NCBI GenBank assembly: GCA_021154065.1
Contig: JAJKJG010000164.1
Location: 1-9,584 of the forward strand
Source: Methylobacterium sp.
GTDB lineage: Bacteria > Pseudomonadota > Alphaproteobacteria > Rhizobiales > Beijerinckiaceae
Length of the DNA: 9,584 nt
Direction of reading: 5' to 3'
Both the position numbers and the translations under genes were made by a program. Position 1 is the first letter of the stretch. The number at the start of each line of letters is the position of its first letter. A model generated the notes under the pieces. That model was not told the origin of the DNA, made no database searches, and saw only the letters and a program-made list of their open reading frames with translations. Below, piece after piece: positions 1 through 5,576 of the stretch.

Positions 1-1
1 C

Positions 2-20
2 GCTCCGGCGTCGCCGGAGC
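2..20. other. Short perfect inverted repeat downstream of the permease gene
   Basis: The arms GCTCCGGCG and CGCCGGAGC are exact reverse complements around a single T, giving a hairpin of about 8 bp with a 3-nt loop. It lies about 38 bases after the permease stop on the minus strand, between that gene and whatever follows to the left. No T-rich tail is visible before the window ends, so it cannot be called an intrinsic terminator; it may be an intercistronic or RNA-stabilising hairpin. Bases 1-58 contain no CAT or CAC that could be a minus-strand start codon, so the next operon gene must begin beyond the left edge. Confidence 0.4.
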
Positions 21-58
21 GGCCGCGTCGTGGCGGAGGACGGTTCCGGCGGGCGCGC

Positions 59-934
59 TCATTTCGACAGCCGTTTCATCATGAAGTAGACGAGCGGCAG
101 CACGAGCGGCATCGCGCACACGATTGCCGCCATCGACAGGTCGACCTGATCGAGCCTGAGATAACGGATGCCGAGCGTCGCCAGGACGTGGGTGAGATCG
201 GCCGGCCCGCCGCCGGTCAAGAGATAGACGCTGTTGAAGTCGCCGAGCGTCCAGATCATCGAGAGGATCACGCAGGTCAGATACAGGTTCTGCATCGACG
301 GCCAGGTGATGTGCCGGAACTTCTGCGGGTTCGAGGCGCCGTCGACCGAGGCCGCCTCGTAGAGCTCGCCCGGGATGGCGAGCCGGCCGGCGATCAGGAT
401 CAGGGTCCAGAACGGCAGCGACTTCCAGATGTGGACGAGGATCGCGAGCGTCAGAGCAAGCGTCGGGTCGTTGAGCCAGTTCGGGCCGTCGTCGGCGGTG
501 AACTTGAAGATGAGCTGGTTGATCACCCCCCATTCCGGATTGAGCATGAAGCGGAACGACAGGATGGTCGGGATCGACGGCACCGCCCAGGGCAGGATGA
601 AGAGCAGCGACAGCCAGCGGATCCAGGGCCGCGTCTGCACGAAAAACCCGGACAGCATCAGGGCGACGAACATCTTGATGTTCACGCCGACGAGCAGGAA
701 CACGAGCGTGTTCACGACCGAGCGCGCGAAGATCGGATCTTCCCAGAGATGGACGTAGCTCTGGGGATGACGCGCGGTCCAGAGCCCGTAGGCGACCGGA
801 TAGAGCACGAAGGCGAGGAAGACGAGGATATAGGGGGCGATCATGACGATGCCCCAGACCTGCCAAGCCGACATCCGCCCCTCCGCCGCAGCGGGGGCGA
901 CGGCATCGGCTTCGCGCACAGCGAGCGTCGACAT
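59..934 (-). CDS. Carbohydrate ABC transporter permease, MalF/UgpA type (CUT1)
   Basis: This is an inner-membrane permease subunit of a binding-protein-dependent importer, 291 aa. About six hydrophobic segments are visible, roughly at residues 26-52, 72-98, 105-130, 158-184, 217-238 and 267-286. The EAA loop that docks on the ATPase is canonical: EAA at 193-195, DGA at 198-200 and P212, between membrane segments 4 and 5 as in the family. The open frame extends upstream to 1093, inside the preceding gene, but those extra 53 residues are low-complexity Gly/Arg sequence. I therefore take ATG 934, which has AGGA four bases upstream; Met21 is an alternative. It follows the solute-binding protein gene on the same strand after 62 bp, so it is very probably co-transcribed. 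MalF-type permeases act as heterodimers with a MalG-type partner, which is not in the window. The substrate cannot be read from the sequence. Confidence 0.93.
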   Translation of the reverse strand: MSTLAVREADAVAPAAAEGRMSAWQVWGIVMIAPYILVFLAFVLYPVAYGLWTARHPQSYVHLWEDPIFARSVVNTLVFLLVGVNIKMFVALMLSGFFVQTRPWIRWLSLLFILPWAVPSIPTILSFRFMLNPEWGVINQLIFKFTADDGPNWLNDPTLALTLAILVHIWKSLPFWTLILIAGRLAIPGELYEAASVDGASNPQKFRHITWPSMQNLYLTCVILSMIWTLGDFNSVYLLTGGGPADLTHVLATLGIRYLRLDQVDLSMAAIVCAMPLVLPLVYFMMKRLSK

Positions 935-953
935 GGCGTCCTGCCCGGGTTTG

Positions 954-982
954 TCCGGCCGCCCCGGAAGAGGGCGGCCGGA
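954..982 (-). other. Intercistronic hairpin between binding-protein and permease genes
   Basis: A perfect 11-bp inverted repeat, TCCGGCCGCCC and GGGCGGCCGGA, encloses a 7-nt loop (965-971). It sits in the 62-bp gap, starting 14 bases past the binding-protein stop in the direction of transcription. No T-run follows on the minus strand, so it is not a classical Rho-independent terminator. In the maltose operon of enteric bacteria, repeats between malE and malF protect upstream mRNA and let the binding protein be made in excess of the permease. This hairpin is placed to do the same, which is inference. Confidence 0.7.
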
Positions 983-996
983 GTGCAATCTGCTCC

Positions 997-2364
997 TTAG
1001 CCAGCGACCTGCTTGATGCGGGCGATCATCTCGTCCACCGCCTTGTCGACGGGAACCTTCTCGTTGAGCACCCGGTTCGCCGCCTTCGCCCACACATTCT
1101 CGTTATTGAGGATGGTGAACTTGTAGTTCTTGACGAACTCGAAGGTCACCGTCCCGGCCTTGTACTGGTCGTAGACCGACTTGCGATGGCGGTCCTCCTG
1201 CCAGAACTTGCTCTCCTGGGCGGCCTTCGTGACCGGGAACCAGCGCCCGAGCGCGCCCTCGACGTAAGGCGTCAGGTTCTCCTCCTGCAGGAGGAAGCTG
1301 ACGAAATCCTTGGCGCGCTGCTTCTGCTTCGCCTCGGCGAAGATGACGCCGATCTTCACGGCGGTGCGGTAGCCCATCGGCTTGCCGTCCGGCTTGTCCG
1401 GGAAGCCGGCCGTGCGGATGAGCTCGTAGTAATTCTTCTTCGCTTGGTCGCGCTGCTCCTGCGACAGCGTCTGGTTATTCATGTCGTCGAGCCACTTCGC
1501 CGCGATCGAGATCGTGGCGTTGTGGGTCAGGACCGTCGTCTTGTTGTGGAAGGCGACGTTGTTGTCCGGGTCCTTCCAGGCGGTCGAGGACGGCGGCGAG
1601 CAGCCCTTGGTGTAGACGTCGGTGTAGTCCTTGAGCGCGCCGGCAAGGCCCTGCTTCACCTTCGGGTCGTCGACGAGAAGCTTGCCGTCGTCATCGACGA
1701 GCTTGACGTCGTAGGCGTCCATGAAGGTCAGGAAGGAGTAGAACGAATCGCTCGAATCGACGCCGAGCGGCTGGCCGATGCCGTAGGCGCGGGAGCCCGT
1801 CGCCTTGCGCAGCCCGGGCTGGACCTTGTCGCACCAGAAAGCCCAGTAGTCCTTCCAGCCCTTCGGGATGTCGCTTTCCTTGAACCCGGCCTGCTGGAGC
1901 AGATCGACCCAGTACTCGATGTGCATCGTCTGCTGCTTCAGCGGGAAGGCGTAGTAGGCCTTCTTGTTGGCCTTGTCGTTATAAAGGAACGCCGTCTCGA
2001 CCGTATTCGGCGCGAAGCGGTCCTTGAGCGGGTTGATCACGTCCGAGATGTCCTCGAGCTTGCCCTCGAACGCCCATTTGCCGGCGACCTGGAAATCGTA
2101 CACGTCGGCATAGGCGACGTCCGGCGGCGTCCCGGAATCGAGCGCCGACACCGTCTTCGGGATCATGTCCTGGACGGCGTATTGCGACAGCTCGACCTTG
2201 ACCCCGCTCTTCTGCTCGAACTTCCGCACCGCCTCGAAGAGCGCGTCGTCCTCGGATTTGTAGAAGCCCTTCACCCACCAGACGGTGAGCTTGTCCTGCG
2301 CCGACGCCGGAGCGCCTCCGAGCAACAGGCCGGCCGCGACGGCGGCGGCAAACAGTCTCTTCAT
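997..2364 (-). CDS. Extracellular solute-binding protein of a carbohydrate ABC importer (family 1)
   Basis: This is a secreted periplasmic receptor that captures a substrate, probably a sugar or sugar derivative, and delivers it to the permease. The 455-residue length fits family 1 (MalE/UgpB-like) binding proteins. A Sec signal peptide is clear: MKR, a hydrophobic Ala/Leu core, and a type I cleavage site ASA after residue 22. The mature protein starts with a beta strand (LTVWWV) and then a helix rich in charged residues ending KFEQKSGVKVE, followed by SGTPPDVAYAD (77-87), the usual N-lobe pattern. The mature chain has only two cysteines, C178 and C255, which could form a disulfide in the periplasm. 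The start at 2364 has GGAGG six bases upstream and no in-frame ATG, GTG or TTG before it. It is the promoter-proximal gene of the importer and is transcribed away from the aldolase-family gene. The ligand is unknown. Confidence 0.94.
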   Translation of the reverse strand: MKRLFAAAVAAGLLLGGAPASAQDKLTVWWVKGFYKSEDDALFEAVRKFEQKSGVKVELSQYAVQDMIPKTVSALDSGTPPDVAYADVYDFQVAGKWAFEGKLEDISDVINPLKDRFAPNTVETAFLYNDKANKKAYYAFPLKQQTMHIEYWVDLLQQAGFKESDIPKGWKDYWAFWCDKVQPGLRKATGSRAYGIGQPLGVDSSDSFYSFLTFMDAYDVKLVDDDGKLLVDDPKVKQGLAGALKDYTDVYTKGCSPPSSTAWKDPDNNVAFHNKTTVLTHNATISIAAKWLDDMNNQTLSQEQRDQAKKNYYELIRTAGFPDKPDGKPMGYRTAVKIGVIFAEAKQKQRAKDFVSFLLQEENLTPYVEGALGRWFPVTKAAQESKFWQEDRHRKSVYDQYKAGTVTFEFVKNYKFTILNNENVWAKAANRVLNEKVPVDKAVDEMIARIKQVAG

Positions 2365-2581
2365 CCTTGACCTCCCTGGGGTCTTTGCGGCCGCGCCTCG
2401 CGGGCGGGCCGGTTCGTTCTGCCAATCGAGCCCGAACCAGCCGGTCTCCCAATCGAAGCCGTTCCGCTCGGCGCCCTCCTACCATGAGGCTTTGAACGAT
2501 GAAACCTCGAACCCACTTGCGGTTCCGCGACGGAGGTGGTCTTCGTCCTTAGCGCCGGCGCTCGAGGCCGAAGGGGAAACG
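2365..2581. promoter_or_regulatory. Shared control region between divergent importer and RraA-like genes
   Basis: This 217-bp gap separates two genes read in opposite directions and must hold the importer promoter and probably that of the aldolase-family gene. I could not identify a convincing -35/-10 pair on either strand. A dyad GGTTCG (2411-2416) / CGAACC (2433-2438) and a direct repeat (listed separately) are candidate regulator sites. No regulator gene lies next to it in the window. Open frames cross the gap on both strands, but their predicted protein looks non-coding. Confidence 0.55.
2422..2456. repeat. Direct repeat CCAATCGA, 27 bp apart
   Basis: CCAATCGA occurs at 2422-2429 and again at 2449-2456, with partly similar flanks (GAGCC and AGCC follow). 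The 27-bp period puts the copies about 2.5 helical turns apart. The second copy is 85 bp upstream of the importer gene and the first copy overlaps the GGTTCG/CGAACC dyad. It could be an activator or repressor site; chance is also possible for an 8-mer. Confidence 0.35.
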
Positions 2582-3232
2582 ATGACGGATCGGACGACCG
2601 AGCGCCTCGCCGCCTGCTACACCGGCGTCGTGCACGACGTGATGCGCGGCATGGGCTTGCGCGATTTCACCTTTCCGCCCGAGCTGCGGCCGCTGTTTCC
2701 GGAGCGGGCGCTCGCCGGCCCGGTCTTCACCGTTCTCGGCCGGACCGACGCCGGCGCCGATCCGCACGAGACCCTTCTCGCCTGGACCGGGCTCCTGTCG
2801 AAGGCGAAGCCCGGGCACATCTGGCTGTGCCAGCCGAACGACCGCACCGTCGCCCATATGGGCGAGCTCTCGGCCGAGACGCTCAAGAACAAGGGCGTGC
2901 TCGGCTGTCTCGTCGACGGCTACATCCGCGACGTGAACTTCCTGATCGAGATGGGCTTCGAGACCTGGAGCCGCGGCTACACCCCGCGCGACATCGTCGG
3001 CTGGTGGCTGCCGGCCGGGTTCGACGTCGAGATCCGGATCGGCGACGTCGCGGTCGCGCCGGGCGACTACCTCGTCGCCGACCGCGACGGCGCGATCCGC
3101 GTGCCGAAAGCGATCGTCGAGGACGTGGTCGCGAAGGCGGAGACTGCCATCGCGACCGAGAGCAAGGTCCGCACCGCCATTCTGGCCGGCACGGACCCGC
3201 AAGAGGCCTATCGGCAGTTCGGCAAGTTCTGA
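2582..3232 (+). CDS. RraA-like / HMG-CHA aldolase family protein
   Basis: A 216-aa protein of the RraA-like fold, a family that includes 4-hydroxy-4-methyl-2-oxoglutarate/4-carboxy-4-hydroxy-2-oxoadipate aldolases and oxaloacetate decarboxylases, as well as the RNase E inhibitor RraA. The family signature is present: GCLVDGYIRD at 108-117, with R116-D117 the conserved Arg-Asp pair that holds the divalent metal and substrate. GEL at 94-96, RGYTP at 131-135 and GDYLVADRDG at 161-170 also match. Because the active-site pair is kept, an enzyme role is likelier than RNase E regulation. The open frame reaches back to 2285, but ATG 2582 has AGGGGA about six bases upstream and starts the conserved domain. 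It is divergent from a sugar-type importer, so it may process a 2-oxo or hydroxy-acid intermediate derived from the imported compound; this is inference. No other ring-cleavage pathway genes are visible. Confidence 0.88.
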   Translation: MTDRTTERLAACYTGVVHDVMRGMGLRDFTFPPELRPLFPERALAGPVFTVLGRTDAGADPHETLLAWTGLLSKAKPGHIWLCQPNDRTVAHMGELSAETLKNKGVLGCLVDGYIRDVNFLIEMGFETWSRGYTPRDIVGWWLPAGFDVEIRIGDVAVAPGDYLVADRDGAIRVPKAIVEDVVAKAETAIATESKVRTAILAGTDPQEAYRQFGKF

Positions 3233-3251
3233 CCGCGGCTCAGCCGCCGGT
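3232..3251. other. Bulged hairpin spanning two convergent stop codons
   Basis: Bases 3232-3239 can pair with 3243-3251 around a TCA loop, giving eight pairs with one bulged C at 3248. The structure covers the last base of the aldolase-family stop and all of the stop of the minus-strand RlpA-like gene, whose coding ends are only 7 bp apart. No T-tract is seen on either side, so termination by this hairpin is only a possibility. Confidence 0.35.
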
Positions 3252-3599
3252 GTGCAGCGACACGTAGGAGGTGCCGATGATGCCGAGCGCCCGCGCCGGC
3301 GCCTGGGCAAGGTCGATGATCCGACCGTGCGCGTAGGGTCCGCGGTCATTGATCCGGACCACGACGGAGCGTCCGGTCTTCTCGTTGACGACGCGCACCT
3401 TGGTGCCGAACGGCAGGCTCTTGTGGGCCGCCGTCATCGCCTGCGCGTTGAACCGCTCGCCGCTTGCGGTCTTGCGGCCGTGAAAGCCCGGCCCGTACCA
3501 GGACGCGGCGCCGCGCTGGAGGGGTTTGGCAGAGGCGTCGGCAGCGAAAAAGGCGCACGAGAGGAGAGCTGCCGCGAGCGGCAGTTTGAGTATATTCAT
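3240..3599 (-). CDS. rlpA: RlpA-like septal ring lytic transglycosylase family protein (double-psi beta-barrel)
   Basis: A small secreted protein, 119 aa, made almost only of the RlpA double-psi beta-barrel domain. RlpA enzymes in some Gram-negatives cleave peptidoglycan strands lacking stem peptides and act at division septa. Conserved blocks are all present: ASWYGPGFHGRKTASGERF (32-50), TAAHKSLPFGTKVRV (56-70), INDRGPY (83-89) and GRIIDLAQAPARALG (92-106). A signal peptide ends at about ADASA (residue 24). The segment LLSC (12-15) resembles a lipobox, but the hydrophobic stretch continues past it, so signal peptidase I cleavage looks more likely than lipidation. There is no C-terminal SPOR domain, unlike E. 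coli RlpA, so septal targeting is uncertain. The ribosome binding site is weak (AGGGAT about 11 bases upstream of ATG 3599). The gene is probably monocistronic. Confidence 0.9.
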   Translation of the reverse strand: MNILKLPLAAALLSCAFFAADASAKPLQRGAASWYGPGFHGRKTASGERFNAQAMTAAHKSLPFGTKVRVVNEKTGRSVVVRINDRGPYAHGRIIDLAQAPARALGIIGTSYVSLHTGG

Positions 3600-3954
3600 A
3601 GACCCGCATCCCTTATGGTTCGTTGAGACGGGGTTAATAGGGCCTATCCGGGCCAGAATGGGGCATAGTTGTCAGGGGTATGAATACATCGTCGCGGCAA
3701 GCTAGGGCATTACGATTGCTGTTGGCGCAAGTAGCTTCCGCGGATGAAGCAATAGCCTGCTGCAACGCGGACGACGCTTTTTTCTGCCGCATTCTAGGCT
3801 CGCCCGCTGAGGATATAGCCTCTATGCGCTGGCTGCATGGAACCTCCAGGCGAGCGGTCCCCCTGCGCGGCCGGAATTTCCCTTCCGAGGCTGTGCCAGC
3901 CCTTCCGGTCGGCCGCCCCGCCGCTAGACTGCCCGACCCACATCCGGAGACGCG
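3600..3954. other. GC-poor intergenic island
   Basis: The gap between the RlpA-like gene and the aldehyde dehydrogenase is 355 bp and contains no confident gene. By my count bases 3601-3840 have 135 G/C of 240 (56%), whereas a typical stretch of the following gene (4201-4260) is 85%. An 11-base near-palindrome ATAGGGCCTAT lies at 3637-3647, about 38 bp upstream of the RlpA-like start, and could be part of its promoter or an operator. The region must contain the start signals for the RlpA-like gene on the minus strand and probably for the dehydrogenase on the plus strand, but no good sigma-70 pair was found. No tRNA or recognisable mobile-element end is visible. Confidence 0.5.
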
Positions 3955-3958
3955 ATGA
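3680..3958 (+). CDS. Doubtful small hypothetical protein (92 aa)
   Basis: This open frame starts at ATG 3680 and ends in a TGA that overlaps the aldehyde dehydrogenase start codon by ATGA, a layout typical of translationally coupled genes. The first half (to about residue 54) is plausibly helical, with an Ala/Leu stretch RALRLLLAQVASADEAIACC and several Cys residues. The second half is rich in Pro and Arg and looks like untranslated GC-rich DNA. Its codon use is unlike its neighbours because it lies in the GC-poor island, and only a run of G residues precedes the ATG as a ribosome binding site. I recognise no domain. It may be a horizontally acquired small gene, a decayed gene remnant or a chance frame; chance is somewhat more likely. 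Confidence 0.2.
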   Translation: MNTSSRQARALRLLLAQVASADEAIACCNADDAFFCRILGSPAEDIASMRWLHGTSRRAVPLRGRNFPSEAVPALPVGRPAARLPDPHPETR

Positions 3959-5526
3959 CCCTGCCCCTGCCGCGCGTGACCTATTCGAACGTCGCCGACG
4001 ATTTCTCGGGCGTTCACGCCCATCTCGATGCGCTCCTGCCGGCGGTGCGGGCAAATCTCCTTGGGCGGACCCGCCCGAATCTGATCGCCGGCCGCGAGGA
4101 TGAGGACGGCGTGCGCTACACGGCGCCCTCGCCGATCAACCGCGACTGGCCGCTCGGCAGCTTCTTTGCCGCCTCGAGCGGCGCGGTCGACCGCGCGGTC
4201 GCGGCCGCCGGCGCCGCCTATCCGGACTGGAGCCGCCGGCCGTGGGCCGAGCGCGTCGCGGCCCTGCGCCGCGCCGCCGATGGCATCGAGAGCCAGAAAC
4301 ACGAGATCGCCTGCGCCTGCCTGTTCGAGGTCGGCAAGTCGCGCATGGAGGCGGTCGGCGAGGTCGAGGAGGCGATCGACCTCATCTGCTACTACTGCGA
4401 CGAGATGGCGGCGAACGGCGGCTACGACCGCCCGATGCGCCGGGCCTTCGCGCAGGAGGCGACCCGCTGCGTGCTGCGCCCGCACGGCGTCTTTGCGGTG
4501 ATCGCCCCGTTCAACTTCCCCGTCGCGCTCTCGGTCGCGATGATGAGCGGCGCGCTCCTCGGCGGCAATACCGTCGTCTACAAGCCGAGCCCGATGGCCG
4601 GGCTTACCGGCAGCCTCATCGTCGACGCCTTCGTCGCGGCCGGCCTGCCGCCCGGCGCCGTGAACCTCGTCTGCGGCGGCGGCGAGGTCGGGCAGGCGCT
4701 CGGCGACCACCCCGCCATCGCCGGTATCGCCTTCACCGGTTCGCACGCCGTCGGCATGGAGATCCTGCGCCGGATGGCGGCACGGACCTACGCCCGCCCC
4801 GTCATCGCCGAGATGGGCGGCAAGAACCCGGCCTATGTGACGGCGAACGCCGACCTCGACGCCGCCTCCTCGGGCGTGATGCGCTCGGCGTTCGGGTTGT
4901 CGGGCCAGAAATGCTCCGCCGGCTCGACGGTGTTCGTGCACGACGTCGTTGCCGACGATTTCCTGGCGAGGCTTGTCGACAAGACGACGGCGCTGGAGGT
5001 CGGCGACCCGCAAGCGTCGGACGTCTTCGTCGGGCCGGTGATCAACCGCGCCGCGGCGGACCGCTTCGAGCGCGCCGCCGACAGCGTCCGCCAGCAGGGT
5101 CGCTTCGCGGCCGGCGGCGAGATCCTCACCGGCGGCGTCTACGACAAGGGCTACTACGTCGCGCCCGCGATCGCCGCCGACCTGCCGGCCGACCACGATC
5201 TCCACAAGGAGGAGCTCTTCCTGCCGCTCCTGACGGTGCGGCGCTTCGGCGATCTTGCGGCGGCGATCCGCGACGGCAACGACGTGCGCTACGGCCTCAC
5301 CGCCGGGATCTACACGCGCGACGAGGGCGAGCTGCGGCAGTTCCTCGACACCGCCGAGGCCGGCGTCCTCTACGCCAACCGGGCGAGCGGCGCGACCACC
5401 GGCGCCTGGCCCGGCATCCAGACCTTCTGCGGCTGGAAAGGCTCCGGCGTCACGGGCAAGGGCGGCCTCGGCCCCTGGTACGTCCCGCAGTTCATGCGCG
5501 AGCAGAGCCACACCGTGATGGGATAG
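3955..5526 (+). CDS. Aldehyde dehydrogenase family protein, 1-pyrroline-5-carboxylate dehydrogenase-like
   Basis: A cytoplasmic NAD(P)-dependent aldehyde dehydrogenase, 523 aa, close to the length of stand-alone P5C dehydrogenases. The Rossmann and catalytic motifs are complete: APFNFP at 184-189 with N187, K210 in VVYKPSP, FTGS at 260-263, general base E286 in AEMGGKNP, nucleophile C320 in SGQKCSAGS, and EELFLP at 419-424. Resemblance to P5C dehydrogenase comes from the overall layout, the GQKCSA nucleophile block and the late segment GATTGAWPGIQTF (479-491) followed by GWKGSG and GKGG, similar in pattern to the aldehyde-anchor region of that group. The typical P5CDH version has GxQPFGG, here GIQTFCG, so the substrate may differ. 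ATG 3955 has GGAG six bases upstream. No proline dehydrogenase or other proline or arginine gene is nearby, so a role in proline catabolism is unproven. The YqaA-family gene follows after 50 bp and may share its transcript. Confidence 0.9.
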   Translation: MTLPLPRVTYSNVADDFSGVHAHLDALLPAVRANLLGRTRPNLIAGREDEDGVRYTAPSPINRDWPLGSFFAASSGAVDRAVAAAGAAYPDWSRRPWAERVAALRRAADGIESQKHEIACACLFEVGKSRMEAVGEVEEAIDLICYYCDEMAANGGYDRPMRRAFAQEATRCVLRPHGVFAVIAPFNFPVALSVAMMSGALLGGNTVVYKPSPMAGLTGSLIVDAFVAAGLPPGAVNLVCGGGEVGQALGDHPAIAGIAFTGSHAVGMEILRRMAARTYARPVIAEMGGKNPAYVTANADLDAASSGVMRSAFGLSGQKCSAGSTVFVHDVVADDFLARLVDKTTALEVGDPQASDVFVGPVINRAAADRFERAADSVRQQGRFAAGGEILTGGVYDKGYYVAPAIAADLPADHDLHKEELFLPLLTVRRFGDLAAAIRDGNDVRYGLTAGIYTRDEGELRQFLDTAEAGVLYANRASGATTGAWPGIQTFCGWKGSGVTGKGGLGPWYVPQFMREQSHTVMG

Positions 5527-5541
5527 AAGCCGCGCGTCTCG

Positions 5542-5562
5542 ACCTCTTCCTGCGCGAGAGGT
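5542..5562 (+). other. Possible ribosome-site-masking hairpin
   Basis: ACCTCT (5542-5547) can pair with AGAGGT (5557-5562) across a 9-nt loop. The right arm contains the only purine-rich, Shine-Dalgarno-like sequence before the YqaA-family start (GAGAGG, 15 bases upstream). The spacing is already long for a working ribosome binding site, so any control of translation is speculative. Confidence 0.25.
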
Positions 5563-5576
5563 AGGCACGCAGCCGC

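Noticed and set aside
954..982. Intrinsic terminator between binding protein and permease
   Set aside because: The stem is strong, but no T-run follows on the transcribed strand, so it is listed as an intercistronic hairpin instead.
935..1093. N-terminal extension of the permease by 53 residues
   Set aside because: It lies mostly in the end of the binding-protein gene and in the hairpin gap and encodes Arg/Gly-rich sequence unlike a permease N-terminus.
1186..2370. 394-codon plus-strand open frame opposite the binding-protein gene
   Set aside because: It is rich in Leu, Arg, Val and Asp with no motif and is antisense to a protein with a clear signal peptide and family 1 pattern.
2365..2480. 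In-frame peptide reading upstream of the binding-protein start that shows repeated D-W motifs
   Set aside because: It opens after a TAG and has no ATG, GTG or TTG start; the repetition just reflects the CCAATCGA direct repeat.
2285..2581. N-terminal extension of the RraA-like protein by 99 residues
   Set aside because: The extension overlaps the importer gene and control region, has no family similarity, and ATG 2582 has its own good ribosome site.
3620..3660. Sigma-70 promoter for the RlpA-like or dehydrogenase gene (TATTAA on the minus strand, TTGAGA on the plus strand)
   Set aside because: Neither box has a partner at 16-18 bp with acceptable match to consensus.
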